Translations under genes and position numbers: made by a program
Shown here: positions 39,911-49,106 of the stretch, piece after piece
Numbering within the stretch: position 1 is the first letter of the stretch
How the letters are laid out: every line of letters starts with the position of its first letter
The notes under the pieces: generated by a model
The model's input: the letters and a program-made list of their open reading frames with translations, nothing else
Told to the model about the DNA's origin: nothing
Database searches by the model: none
Assembly (NCBI GenBank): GCA_018449715.1
Contig: JAAVVA010000003.1
Span: forward strand, 124,001 to 188,000
Length of the DNA: 64,000 bases
From: Acidobacteriaceae bacterium dw_441
GTDB lineage: Bacteria > Acidobacteriota > Terriglobia > Terriglobales > Acidobacteriaceae
Direction: 5' to 3'

Positions 39911-41947
39911 GTGCGTCAGAATCCGCATCTTCAAAAACTCGTCCGATTTATGGTGGAGTACCGCTTCCTTCTCTCGCTGGGATTGAGCGCGGCTTGCGGC
40001 ATCGTGCTCAACAGCCTGTTTCCAATCGACACGACGAACCGATTGCTCCGCTTGATTGCGTTGGAGCGGCCTGCGGTCTTTCACTCCGTCGTCTGGAGCT
40101 ACAACCTGTTCCTGTACTCGACGTTATTCCTGGCCTGCTCCATGTTCTTCTCCCTGCTGTACGTCCATCTATATAAGAATGAGCAACAACTCGCGGCAGG
40201 ACTCCTCCCGCCATATCCCGAACCGCATACCCGGGAGAAAATTTCCCTGATACTCGGCGAAGTGCATCGTCAGCTGGTGCCGAAACCCAGCCCCGCTCCG
40301 CAGTGGCTCTCGATTCCCGAGCGCGGCCTCTATACCGGCATAGCTTCGTTTGGCTCTATCGGATCGGGGAAAACCTATGGGTTAATACTTCCGGCCATGC
40401 GCCAGTTGTTCGCGTATCGCGCCGATGATCCCATGCGTAGACTCTCGGGTATTGTCCTCGAAGTCAAAGGCGATCTGTGCCGCCAACTCCAGGGCATCCT
40501 GAAATGGTGTGGACGGGAGCAGGACTATGTCGAGGTCTCGCTCGACGGCAATATCCGCTACAACCCGCTGAACAATTCCCTCGATGCCTATGCGCAGGCG
40601 TTCAACATTGCATCGATCATCACGTCGATCTGGGGCAGAGGAAAAGAACCCTTCTGGCAACAGAGTTACACGGACTTGGTCCGGTACGTGATTCTGCTCC
40701 ACCGCATCCGCGATGGATACATCACGATGGTCGATCTCTTCCGTACCGTCATCAGCGCCGGGAAGCTGGAGGACATGCTGACGGAGGTGGGGTCTCGATT
40801 CAGCACTGTCAGCTATATCGGCATCGGCAAAGAGGCATATCGAGAGTATGAGGGTCTGTTGTCACCACTGGGTTTCAAGTGGAACGAGCAGGCCAATCTT
40901 TACCTGATTGCGTGGAGGGAAGAGCTGGAGAACCTGCTCACCCTGGAGACCTCCGCAGCCTTCGATGTGTTTACCCGGAAGCCGTATCGACCGGAGCACC
41001 GCGACCGCTTCGACAGCATCCAGTATTGGTATTGGCAGCACTGGAAATTCTTTCGCTCCGAGGTTAAGACCTCCATCATTCAGGGTATTGTCGTGTTTCT
41101 CTCGCTCTTCGAGACCGACCCCGATGTGCGTCGCGTTTTCTGCCCGCCGAAGGAACTTTATGACAGCAAGCCATGCGCCTCTGATCCCAACGGCGTCGTC
41201 CTGCGCCCGTTCGAGGAACTGATCGAATCCGGTGCAGTCGTTGGCCTGAACTTTCCAGTCGCCCTGAACCCGGCCCTGGCGAAGACCATCGGCACCATGA
41301 TGAAGATCGACTATCAGCGCGCCGTACAACTGCGTATCCCAAAGATGGACGCTCATCCTGAAAGACACTATCGTCCGACTGTCTTCATCTGCGATGAGTA
41401 CCAGAACTTCGCTACAGTCGGTGGTGATAATCCGACGGGTGACGAACGCTTCCTCTCCATCTCGCGGCAGCCGAAGTGCATTCCCATCGTCGCCACGCAG
41501 AGCATCTCCAGCCTTAAAGACGCGCTGCCCAACGAAGGCGTCAAGACACTCCTGCAGGCACTGCGCAACAAGGTCTTCCTTACGACCACCGATCCGGAGA
41601 CGGCCCGGTATGCGTCGGAGCTATGCGGCAAGGCCGATCGCACTCGGATCAGCTATACCGTCTCCGAGTCCTCCACCAATGCCAACGTCAGTTGGTTGAG
41701 TGGCCGCACGTCGTCCAGCAAGGGCTCCGTCTCCGCTTCGAAGGCATATCAAAAACACAAAGAACCGCTGTTCGAAGAGAAGGTCTTCTTCGACCTAAAA
41801 AATGCGCAGTCCGTCGTCGTCGCCTTTGATGGTGTCAGTCCGCTACCGCCGACGTACTGCTATCTCAAGCCTGACTTCCTGCCCATCGATATGTCGTGGT
41901 TTGAGCAGGAAAGGATCGCGTTCGATCCAGAGAGGGTACAGCAATGA
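39911..41947 (+). CDS. traG: TraG/VirD4-family coupling ATPase
   Basis: A 678-residue type IV coupling protein that brings relaxase-bound DNA to the channel. Two N-terminal membrane helices lie at about 17-33 and 57-80. Walker A GSIGSGKT is near residue 148, Walker B PTVFICDEYQNF near 490, followed by sensor segment PIVATQSISSL. The start is GTG 39911, with GAGGAGG upstream. Its stop overlaps the VirB11-type gene by four bases. It is full length with no visible defect. Confidence 0.9.
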   Translation: MRQNPHLQKLVRFMVEYRFLLSLGLSAACGIVLNSLFPIDTTNRLLRLIALERPAVFHSVVWSYNLFLYSTLFLACSMFFSLLYVHLYKNEQQLAAGLLPPYPEPHTREKISLILGEVHRQLVPKPSPAPQWLSIPERGLYTGIASFGSIGSGKTYGLILPAMRQLFAYRADDPMRRLSGIVLEVKGDLCRQLQGILKWCGREQDYVEVSLDGNIRYNPLNNSLDAYAQAFNIASIITSIWGRGKEPFWQQSYTDLVRYVILLHRIRDGYITMVDLFRTVISAGKLEDMLTEVGSRFSTVSYIGIGKEAYREYEGLLSPLGFKWNEQANLYLIAWREELENLLTLETSAAFDVFTRKPYRPEHRDRFDSIQYWYWQHWKFFRSEVKTSIIQGIVVFLSLFETDPDVRRVFCPPKELYDSKPCASDPNGVVLRPFEELIESGAVVGLNFPVALNPALAKTIGTMMKIDYQRAVQLRIPKMDAHPERHYRPTVFICDEYQNFATVGGDNPTGDERFLSISRQPKCIPIVATQSISSLKDALPNEGVKTLLQALRNKVFLTTTDPETARYASELCGKADRTRISYTVSESSTNANVSWLSGRTSSSKGSVSASKAYQKHKEPLFEEKVFFDLKNAQSVVVAFDGVSPLPPTYCYLKPDFLPIDMSWFEQERIAFDPERVQQ

Positions 41948-42915
41948 GCTTCGAAGTCATTATCCCGTTCCTCAAACCCATCGAGCAACTGCTCGCCAGC
42001 CGCACTGTCTCTGAGATTATGGTGAACCCCGATGGTTCTGTCTGGATGGAAGAGAAGGGCCGCATTGAGTCACTACCGGAGATCCGCTTTGAAGAAGGAG
42101 CGTTACTAACGAGCCTTGAAGTGATCGCCAACCGCTTCGGCAAGAAACTCGACGCAGATTCGCCCATCCTGAACCTGCGCCTGCCAGATGGCAGCCGCAT
42201 GGCGGCGCTCATCCCACCTGTCGTCAATCCCCAGCCCTTGCTCACGATACGAAAGTTCACCTCGCAAGGGTTCACGATGGACGATCTGATCGAGCGCAGG
42301 ATGCTCACCAGCAAGCAAGGACAACAACTTACCGATGCGGTCCGCCGCGGAGACAACCTGTTGATCTCAGGTGGGACGGGCGCGGGCAAGACGACGTTGA
42401 CCAATGTTATTGCGGATTTTATCCCCGACAACGACCGTATTCTCATCATCGAAGATGTCGCCGAACTCTCCATACCGAAGCGTCACGTCATCTCTGCCGA
42501 AGCTCAGCTCGATACACACAAGAGCCAGATAGGATTTAGTGACCTGCTGAAAGCGGCGCTCCGCCACAGGCCGGACAGAATTATAGTAGGCGAAATCCGT
42601 GGTCCCGAGGCGCGTGTCTTTCTCGATGCGCTCAATACCGGCCATCGCGGATCGCTCTCGACGATCCATGCCAACAGCGCCGGCGATGCTCTGCGGCGCT
42701 TGGCGCAGCTCGCCATACGCGGCTCGGGCGGCGTCCCTTTGGCAGATGTCACGGAGGAATGCCGACGATCCATCGACCTGATCGCACATGTGGCAAATCA
42801 GGATGGCTGGCGGCACGTTACAGAGATTCGTACGTCCCATGAATTACTGATGGCACATGATGCCGCACCGGAGCTCATCTCATTGTCCCGGAACCTCCCA
42901 ACCCTGGTTGGTTAA
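41944..42915 (+). CDS. trbB: TrbB/VirB11-family secretion ATPase
   Basis: A 323-residue hexameric ATPase. The N-terminal domain includes SEIMVNPDGSVWMEEKGRIE. Walker A GGTGAGKTT is near residue 142, the Asp box is IEDVAEL, and the Walker B/His box is GEIRGPEARVFLDALNTGHRG with STIHANSAGDALRRLAQL, the TrbB/VirB11 signature. It is the last gene of the rightward module. Its 3' end overlaps the convergent lipoprotein gene by 36 bases. trbB leads the operon in IncP plasmids, so its place here at the far end is a rearrangement. Confidence 0.92.
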   Translation: MSFEVIIPFLKPIEQLLASRTVSEIMVNPDGSVWMEEKGRIESLPEIRFEEGALLTSLEVIANRFGKKLDADSPILNLRLPDGSRMAALIPPVVNPQPLLTIRKFTSQGFTMDDLIERRMLTSKQGQQLTDAVRRGDNLLISGGTGAGKTTLTNVIADFIPDNDRILIIEDVAELSIPKRHVISAEAQLDTHKSQIGFSDLLKAALRHRPDRIIVGEIRGPEARVFLDALNTGHRGSLSTIHANSAGDALRRLAQLAIRGSGGVPLADVTEECRRSIDLIAHVANQDGWRHVTEIRTSHELLMAHDAAPELISLSRNLPTLVG

Positions 42916-43515
42916 CTGGAGTTCCGCAATCTCGTTCGACTTCGATATGCCGTTGACGATCACGCGCACATCCCCGAACTGGCGCTGAATGTCGACACGA
43001 GTTGCCCAAGGCGGGAGGTTTGCGATCTTGTAGGTGTATGTGACCTCGGTCTGCGTAGTCGCTCCCACCGTCACAGGCTCTGTCCATTTGACGATCGAAT
43101 CGACGGTCTTCTCTCCATAGCAGAAGCTAGCCGTTTGCCCCAGGGTGTCGGCACGTTGACGGAAATATCTCCTGCCATCGGCGGTGAGGTCGTAGCGTTT
43201 CACAGATTGTGGTGGGGTGGGGCCGCGCAGGGCATCCAGCATCCCATGAATGACCGCAGTCGTATTGCTCGAATGCACCAATCCAGCCTGTTCCAGCACC
43301 GCCATCTGGGAAGCGGCATCGGAATGAAGTCTCTGTTCGGCGTCAGAAATATCCACCGGAAACTGTCGGCCAATTCCCGTACATGCTTCGCCGTGTTTTG
43401 CCAAATACCGATTGATGGTAGTTCTGAAATTGGCATCGCTCGGTTTCTTCGTGCCGTTGCATGCGATGAGAGCGAGCAGTGCTGCGATGGAAACAAAATA
43501 ATAGGAGTGGCGCAT
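42880..43515 (-). CDS. Lipoprotein of unknown function
   Basis: A 211-residue exported lipoprotein: MRHSYYFVSIAALLALIAC gives a signal peptide with lipobox LIAC (Cys at residue 19). The body (about 25-211) has a helical first half and a strand-rich second half (TVGATTQTEVTYTYKIANLPPWAT). GGAGAA before ATG 43515 and the lipobox set the start; the frame is open further upstream. Its 3' end overlaps the VirB11-type gene by 36 bases on the opposite strand. No family recognised. Confidence 0.7.
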   Translation of the reverse strand: MRHSYYFVSIAALLALIACNGTKKPSDANFRTTINRYLAKHGEACTGIGRQFPVDISDAEQRLHSDAASQMAVLEQAGLVHSSNTTAVIHGMLDALRGPTPPQSVKRYDLTADGRRYFRQRADTLGQTASFCYGEKTVDSIVKWTEPVTVGATTQTEVTYTYKIANLPPWATRVDIQRQFGDVRVIVNGISKSNEIAELQLTNQGWEVPGQ

Positions 43516-43570
43516 GTACGGTTCTCCGAAAGGTTCAGTTGAGTTGTCGTTGTGGCGGCTGCCTGCCATG

Positions 43571-44488
43571 TCAGCCTGAACTCGCACGCAGAGCCGCAGT
43601 CTCGGCCCATGCCAAATTCACGAAGTCGTTTATAACTTTCTGATCGTGATCCCTGCGAGTAAATATTCCGCTCTTTACCGTGAGCAGTCGGTCTGAAAGT
43701 GGCCTCACCACAACGTCGTACCGATGCGACATTGCAGAGAATCGGGTCATGAGTGCCACGCCGACATGCTGCGTCACCAGCCATAAAGCCTCCTTTAATG
43801 AAGAAGCTTCGGCGGGAAATCCGAGCGAGATTCCGAGACTTTCAAAATGGGCCACGATATCTTCATGTCTACCCGGAAGCACCTTCCGCATAACCGATAT
43901 CATCGGTTCATCCGCCAACTCTTCGGGCCGGATGGCAGACTTCGCTGCGAGACGATGGCCTACAGGCAAACAGGCCATAAGCGGCTCTTCAAAGAGCAGA
44001 CGAGTCGACAAGTCTGGTTCCATAATGGGGAGGATTCCAAATCCTGCATGGAGATCTCCCTGAAGGATGCCCGTGACTATCTGATATGTCATGAGGCTCT
44101 CTCTTGTCACAGATGGAGAGCCGATGCCTGTCGGTGGGATATGCCGGACTATATCCAGCAGCCTCGTGTTGAGGTAAGTCGAGTATCCAATGCGCAGATC
44201 ATTCGTCTGCGCTTTGAGAAATGCTTGTACGCGATCCAGGCCGAGCCATGCCTGTCTGACTGATTCTCTTGCTGAGAGAAGATAAAGGTTACCGGCTTCG
44301 GTTGGAACCATCACTTTTCCAACTGCACGGAAAAGAGAAGTTCCGGTCTCACTCTCTATGCTTTGGACCCGCTTGCGGGTGGCGGACCTGCCGATGCCGA
44401 GGTACTTCCCCGCGGCTTCAAATGACCCTTTTTCTGCTACCGCGAGGACGGCGATTTGGCCGTCCATAGTTACCCTAAGTCGACGCAT
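43571..44488 (-). CDS. LysR-family regulator
   Basis: About 305 residues. The N-terminal helix-turn-helix (IAVLAVAEKGSFEAAGKYLGIGRSATRKRVQSIESETG) is of LysR type with a slightly unusual recognition helix (SATRKRVQ). A sensor domain with DLRIGYSTYLNTRLL and SVTRESLMTYQIVTGILQGDLHAGFG follows. The start is uncertain: ATG 44488 and ATG 44467 are both possible, neither with a strong ribosome-binding site. No divergent partner gene is obvious, and the 44489-44709 gap separates it from a TetR gene in the same direction. Confidence 0.8.
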   Translation of the reverse strand: MRRLRVTMDGQIAVLAVAEKGSFEAAGKYLGIGRSATRKRVQSIESETGTSLFRAVGKVMVPTEAGNLYLLSARESVRQAWLGLDRVQAFLKAQTNDLRIGYSTYLNTRLLDIVRHIPPTGIGSPSVTRESLMTYQIVTGILQGDLHAGFGILPIMEPDLSTRLLFEEPLMACLPVGHRLAAKSAIRPEELADEPMISVMRKVLPGRHEDIVAHFESLGISLGFPAEASSLKEALWLVTQHVGVALMTRFSAMSHRYDVVVRPLSDRLLTVKSGIFTRRDHDQKVINDFVNLAWAETAALRASSG

Positions 44489-44709
44489 AGCTAGACCATG
44501 AACGCAAGTGCAGGCTAGCCACTGGTCGGTCGCGGGGATCGCCCGACATGCATTTCCTCGTTTGCTAAAGGCTGGAAACTGTTCTCGATGCCTGAACATA
44601 TTTACAGTACATCGGATTTCGGTGAGCAGTTCCGCGTGGTAGATTATCAATCCGGTCTAAGTTTTTGGTGAGCCATATGAGCCCAATCGCATCCCTCCAG
44701 ATTCGTCGA

Positions 44710-45309
44710 TTACCTAGCAATCACATTCCATGCGGCCATTGCGACATGTGCCGTTTCAATAAGCCTCTTGCGGGGCTCTCCATCCCGCGCTTGAATGGAC
44801 ATTCCTTGTAGTACGGTTTGGTAAAACTGCGCCATTTTGGCGAGATCAGTATCGTCTGCGATCTCCCCATTCGCTGCACCCTGCTTGAGCCGATGCAATA
44901 TCCGCTGTCGGCTTAGCCTAGCGTTTACCCGAAGAAGTCTGCTTCCTGCTCCATCGGGATTTTCCGGAACCGAACAGAGGGTGAGCATGCAGCCTTTTGG
45001 GCGGGAGGGTTTCAACAGTAGATCGGCGGAGTTGAGCAATAATGCCGAGACTCCGTCCCTGGCAGTTGTTGATTCCTCCAGGACATTCCATATTTCTGGA
45101 ATGATGACCTGACGGTAGAGGTTTAAGGTTTCGCAGAATAATTCTTCTTTGCTTCCGAAAGCGGCGTATAGGCTCGGGGATCCGATTTTCATCATGGAAC
45201 ATAGTTCACTGATAGAGGTGGTGCAATACCCTTGGCTCCAAAAGAGAAGCATGGCCCGTTTCAGGGCATCCTCTCGATCAAATTCTCTCGGGCGACCTCG
45301 CTGCGCCAT
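44710..45309 (-). CDS. TetR-family regulator
   Basis: A 199-residue TetR-type repressor. GRPREFDREDALKRAMLLFWSQGYCTTSISELCSMMKIGSPSLYAAFGSKEELF is the DNA-binding domain with the GRPREFD opening of one TetR subgroup. The C-terminal domain has the Tetracyclin-repressor-like helices. It is divergent from the DUF2911/LLM monooxygenase pair at 45437-47307, which it may control. Confidence 0.87.
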   Translation of the reverse strand: MAQRGRPREFDREDALKRAMLLFWSQGYCTTSISELCSMMKIGSPSLYAAFGSKEELFCETLNLYRQVIIPEIWNVLEESTTARDGVSALLLNSADLLLKPSRPKGCMLTLCSVPENPDGAGSRLLRVNARLSRQRILHRLKQGAANGEIADDTDLAKMAQFYQTVLQGMSIQARDGEPRKRLIETAHVAMAAWNVIAR

Positions 45310-45436
45310 ATTTTTTGCACCTTTCTGTATCGATCACTAGTCAATTAAATACTTGCTGAGGTGACTTGTCATTATTTTTGTGCCGTTCGACATAAAATAA
45401 TGACAAGTCATCAAATGCTCGGGGTCTGGAGTACGC

Positions 45437-46246
45437 ATGAATAGGTCAGTCAGCACCATTACTGTGTTTAGCCCGTCTGATGTGACGGACATCGAGATCG
45501 AATACTCGCAACCACTTAAGCGTGGGCGAACAGTTTTTGGAGGGCTGGTTCCCTTCGGACACGTATGGCGTACCGGGGCGAACGGAAACACCACAATTTT
45601 CCTGAGCCGGGACTTGGAGATCGCCGGAGGCCTCCTCAGGAGCGGCAAGTATGCGTTATTTACCGTTCCGGGACCGGAGCGCTGGGTCGTAATCTTCTAT
45701 TCCGAGTTTACGAACTTTGGCCTGCCGAGAAAATGGGACGAGGGCAAGGAAGCTCTTGCGGTCGAAGTTCCCAGCTATACGTTTGAACGCACTGTGGAAG
45801 CGCTGACAATCTCCATTGAGCAGACGAGTCACTTCGAAGGCGAGTTGCAGATCGCATGGGACAACACTGGCGTATCCGTGCCGTTCGAAATGCCAATGCA
45901 GCGAAACGCACTTGAAGAAGACGAGCTTGTGACTGGGGGCGTTTCGATTAATGACTACTACTCTGCAACGAAGTTTTATTACGACTCTGGAGACCTGCCC
46001 GGCGCACTCCTCCGCATCAACGCCGCGCTTGATATGAATGAGCGGAAGCCGTACTTCTATTCCCGACTCAAGTCGCTGATCGAAGCCAAATTGGGGGACA
46101 GAGAGGCTGCTCTCAAGAGCGCCCGTCAGTCACTCCGTGACTCGAAGGCCGCCGGAAACGAATACTATGTGCGTCTCAACGAAGCCAGTATCTCTTTGTG
46201 GACGCGCGATCGCAACGGCATCTTTGCCGAGGGCCTCACGCGATGA
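45437..46246 (+). CDS. DUF2911 domain protein with C-terminal helical repeats
   Basis: A 269-residue protein. Residues 1-150 match DUF2911: IEYSQPLKRGRTVFGGLVPFGHVWRTGANGNTTI, RSGKYALFTVPG and WVVIFYSE. A TPR-like helical part follows (SATKFYYDSGDLPGALLRINAALDMNERKPYFYSRLKSLIEAKLGDREAALKSA). The family usually has a signal peptide; none is seen here, so this copy is probably cytoplasmic. ATGA overlap with the LLM gene shows coupled translation. Confidence 0.8.
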   Translation: MNRSVSTITVFSPSDVTDIEIEYSQPLKRGRTVFGGLVPFGHVWRTGANGNTTIFLSRDLEIAGGLLRSGKYALFTVPGPERWVVIFYSEFTNFGLPRKWDEGKEALAVEVPSYTFERTVEALTISIEQTSHFEGELQIAWDNTGVSVPFEMPMQRNALEEDELVTGGVSINDYYSATKFYYDSGDLPGALLRINAALDMNERKPYFYSRLKSLIEAKLGDREAALKSARQSLRDSKAAGNEYYVRLNEASISLWTRDRNGIFAEGLTR

Positions 46247-47307
46247 AACTGTCCATCGTCGATCTTGCCGTGGTTCAACCAGGCGAGACGCCAGCGCAAG
46301 CGCTCGAACACAGTCTCCATCTCGCTGTATTTGCGGAACAACTTGGCTATGAGAGGATCTGGTTCTCCGAGCATCACGGAAAGGCGCTCGTTGGCCGATC
46401 TCCGGACGTCCTGATGGCTGCTGCTGCCGCCCGCACACAGACGATACGTATCGGCTCTGGCTCTGTGCTTCTCAACCATTACAGCGCCTATCGGGTAGCG
46501 GAGACATTTTGTACGCTCAATGAGCTCTATCCCGAAAGAATCGATCTTGGCATCGGCCGCGCAACGACTGGCCCAGTCATCGACCTTACCTTGCAACAAG
46601 ATCGCTCCAAGCTATTCCATCCAGACTCAAGCGAGCAACTCACCGAGATCGTGGACTGGCTGCAGGATTCCTTCGAAGCAGACTCGATTTTGGGCACGAT
46701 TCCAATTCATAGCATTGAGTCCCGCCCGCAACTTCATCTCACGGGCACAAGCCCCTGGAGTGCGCGCGCGGCGGGCCTGCTCGGCCTTCGGTACGTGTTC
46801 GCGAGCTTCTTCAATCAGTATCAAACGCGGGAGTGCGTCGAACTCTATAGAGACTCCTTCCACCCGGCTTCGGGATCGGTCGGGGTGCAGTCGCCCGAAA
46901 CACGGCTGGGGCTCCACGTCGTTTGTGCTGATACCGAACTGGAGGCGCGACGGCAGATTGCCCCGGTGCAAATCGGGTACCGCTATCTGGGTGAAGGCAA
47001 GTTGCAGTTTGTGCTGCCCTCACCGGCCGAAGCGGTGAAGATGCTCGGCGGTATTCCTACCGTAGAGAAATATCAACGAGGCGATTATCTTCCGCCTCGC
47101 TATATTGCGGGCACCTTTGAGCAGGTGGCGGAACAACTAACCGCGATCAGCGAAGACTTCTTGGTGGACGAGTTTGTAATTCAGGACATGATGACCGATT
47201 CGGTTGCGCGACTTCGCTCGTACGAACTTCTCGCTGGCCTCTTCAAAGAAACGGGTTCAGTAGAAGCCCGTCCACGCCGTGCTTCAAAGAGCGCCAGAAG
47301 AAGGTGA
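46243..47307 (+). CDS. LLM-class flavin-dependent monooxygenase
   Basis: A 354-residue luciferase-like TIM-barrel enzyme. The opening MKLSIVDLAVVQPG and FAEQLGYERIWFSEHHG are family hallmarks, with IRIGSGSVLLNHYSAYRVAE and ERIDLGIGRA following. It would use reduced flavin and oxygen on a small organic substrate. ATG 46243 is chosen for the family N-terminus and the ATGA overlap with the preceding gene; the longer frame is not needed. Its 3' end overlaps the convergent TetR gene by 24 bases. Confidence 0.88.
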   Translation: MKLSIVDLAVVQPGETPAQALEHSLHLAVFAEQLGYERIWFSEHHGKALVGRSPDVLMAAAAARTQTIRIGSGSVLLNHYSAYRVAETFCTLNELYPERIDLGIGRATTGPVIDLTLQQDRSKLFHPDSSEQLTEIVDWLQDSFEADSILGTIPIHSIESRPQLHLTGTSPWSARAAGLLGLRYVFASFFNQYQTRECVELYRDSFHPASGSVGVQSPETRLGLHVVCADTELEARRQIAPVQIGYRYLGEGKLQFVLPSPAEAVKMLGGIPTVEKYQRGDYLPPRYIAGTFEQVAEQLTAISEDFLVDEFVIQDMMTDSVARLRSYELLAGLFKETGSVEARPRRASKSARRR

Positions 47308-48042
47308 GCTGCTACGCTTCCGAGGATGGGGAGCGACAGGCTGGTTGCTCTCGGAAGGCGGAGTTGGGACGCGTCGCTTCGAGTTGGTCTCGGTCGACGT
47401 ATCCTCAATCCCTTTCAAGATCTGGGTTTCGACCAGAGATTGAAGCACGCGCAAGGCTGAAGGCGCGCCGCGAGACTCCTTTCTAAACATGGCCTGGATA
47501 GAGAGTCCGCGGATTGCAGCCACGACGAGCGTAACCAGTTCTCGGCTTGCATCATCAACTGTGAAGCCAGCGGAATGCATTAACTCAGCCACACGCTGTT
47601 GGGATTCCTCTTCAATCTGGGTCTGAACGGGCTCCAGTTTCTGGGCCAGATCGTGATCGCTCCGCGATGCCATCATGATCTCGAGAGCTGCGATTCCAGA
47701 TGGTCCGCTCAACGCCTTCCATGTCAGTTGAGGAAGCGACGCAACTCGATCGATGGGAAGTTCAATCTTTTCGAGATGCTCACGCAGATAAGCCGTATCT
47801 GCGTCGTGCGCCAACTGAAACACCGCCACCATGAGATCGACCTTGGACGGGAAATGATGGAGCATGGCGCCACGGCTGACTCCGGCTTGCGCTGCCATTC
47901 GTTGGGTCGTCGCCGCCGCATATCCTTCCGCAAACAGGATCTCGGTTGCTGCCCGCAAAATCTGGAGCTGCGTCGCGCTCGATCGTTCTTCCTGTGACCG
48001 GCGTTCGTGCGGCTCGAATACTTCGAACGTTTTCTTTGCCAT
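47284..48042 (-). CDS. TetR-family regulator
   Basis: A 252-residue TetR-type repressor. After a basic N-terminal segment, QILRAATEILFAEGYAAATTQRMAAQAGVSRGAMLHHFPSKVDL is the DNA-binding domain. The C-terminal 45 residues are low complexity and charged, longer than usual. ATG 48042 (MAKKTF) fits the family; a longer frame reaches 48075. It is divergent from the exported-protein gene at 48171, 128 bases away. Confidence 0.86.
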   Translation of the reverse strand: MAKKTFEVFEPHERRSQEERSSATQLQILRAATEILFAEGYAAATTQRMAAQAGVSRGAMLHHFPSKVDLMVAVFQLAHDADTAYLREHLEKIELPIDRVASLPQLTWKALSGPSGIAALEIMMASRSDHDLAQKLEPVQTQIEEESQQRVAELMHSAGFTVDDASRELVTLVVAAIRGLSIQAMFRKESRGAPSALRVLQSLVETQILKGIEDTSTETNSKRRVPTPPSESNQPVAPHPRKRSSSPSSGAL

Positions 48043-48170
48043 TTTGGGATGTTCTCCGCATCGGAGTGCAGTCATGCTGCATCTCTTGTTATGTTACAAG
48101 CCGTCCATCCGGCTTGTATATATCGAGGCTGATGCGACCGGAGCCGACATGGCGCAAGCGGGAGGTTACT

Positions 48171-49106
48171 ATGGCAGTTCTAAGAGGGTTGTTGGTGGCG
48201 CTGTGTTTAGGTGGGATGAGCATACCTATGGCGGCTACGCTCTCTGGCGGCCATTGGGCACAGGTCAAGCATGTCATTGGTTTTGGCAACGCGACGCAAA
48301 ATGCAAAGGGTGAGCTGGTGCTCACTGAGGACACTCTTTCGTTTGTCGATTCCAATCAACGTGTCGTGTTGTTCCGGCGTCAGGTGAAATCGGTCACATT
48401 CGGAAGTGAACGTGTGGAAACCGGAGGAACGGCAGGCAAGGTCGCGCGCGCCGCGGTGCCCTACGGAGGCGGTGCTCTGCTGGGTACATTCACGCAGCGC
48501 AATGTCGGTATTCTGACCATTCGCTATGCGGATTCCGCAAACGGACTTCATGAGGCCGTATTTCTCATGCCGCGAGCGGAAGCCGCCAATGCGCAGGAGT
48601 GGATTTCAGGAGGCGTGAATACGGAGAGAGCCTCGCCCCGCGACACGTCATGCACTACGGGCTCCCTGGTCAATTCTGCGATTCGCATTGTTATGAGCGA
48701 TACCGATGGTTCGGCACCGGAATACGGAGCCCTCGTATACGAACACCTCGTCGACGACGTTCGCCGTCAGTGGCCGTCCACGACGGTCCTTCGTGGTACT
48801 GACGAAAAGCTTGCTTGCGGAACTGAAACCGTTTCCATCACGATGCAAAGTGTTGCAAAAGGCAATGCGATGGTGCGAACAATGACTGGCCCCATCGGTC
48901 TGTTCGCTGACGTCACCCATGTGCATGCCCATGTCGTAGTTAAGGGACCTGACGGAACCGTCTTACTCGATAGAATCTACAGCACCTCACGCCGCGGTGA
49001 CCGGGAGAGTCTGAATGCGGCGACCTCTCTTGCGCAAAAGGTCGCGAAGGACTTGCGAAAGGCGAATCATGGCGCGCCACTCTCGAATGCGGAAGCTCTC
49101 CAATGA
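48171..49106 (+). CDS. Exported protein of unknown function
   Basis: A 311-residue protein with a signal peptide (MAVLRGLLVALCLGGMSIPMAA, cleaved near 24). Residues 25-140 look like a small beta domain (GELVLTEDTLSFVDSNQRVVLFRRQVKSVTFGSE, a PH- or GRAM-like strand pattern). Residues 150-300 hold a second domain with a pair of Cys (SCTTG and KLACG). GGGAGG precedes ATG 48171. It overlaps the SGNH hydrolase gene by four bases, so the two probably act together in the periplasm. Confidence 0.7.
   Translation: MAVLRGLLVALCLGGMSIPMAATLSGGHWAQVKHVIGFGNATQNAKGELVLTEDTLSFVDSNQRVVLFRRQVKSVTFGSERVETGGTAGKVARAAVPYGGGALLGTFTQRNVGILTIRYADSANGLHEAVFLMPRAEAANAQEWISGGVNTERASPRDTSCTTGSLVNSAIRIVMSDTDGSAPEYGALVYEHLVDDVRRQWPSTTVLRGTDEKLACGTETVSITMQSVAKGNAMVRTMTGPIGLFADVTHVHAHVVVKGPDGTVLLDRIYSTSRRGDRESLNAATSLAQKVAKDLRKANHGAPLSNAEALQ

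Larger units (their letters stand above)
24098..42915 (+). mobile_element. Conjugative (trb-like) type IV secretion module; borders not found
   Basis: Nearly twenty genes in one direction encode homologues of the mating-pair-formation proteins (TrbC, D, E, G, I, J, L, F), a coupling ATPase, a VirB11-type ATPase, two DNA methylases and two SSB-like proteins. No relaxase, integrase, replication gene or attachment repeat was identified, so it may be part of a larger integrated element or an immobilised remnant. The double hairpin shared with 16.9 kb suggests the element or its regulon reaches at least that far left. The borders given are those of the visible module. Confidence 0.6.
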
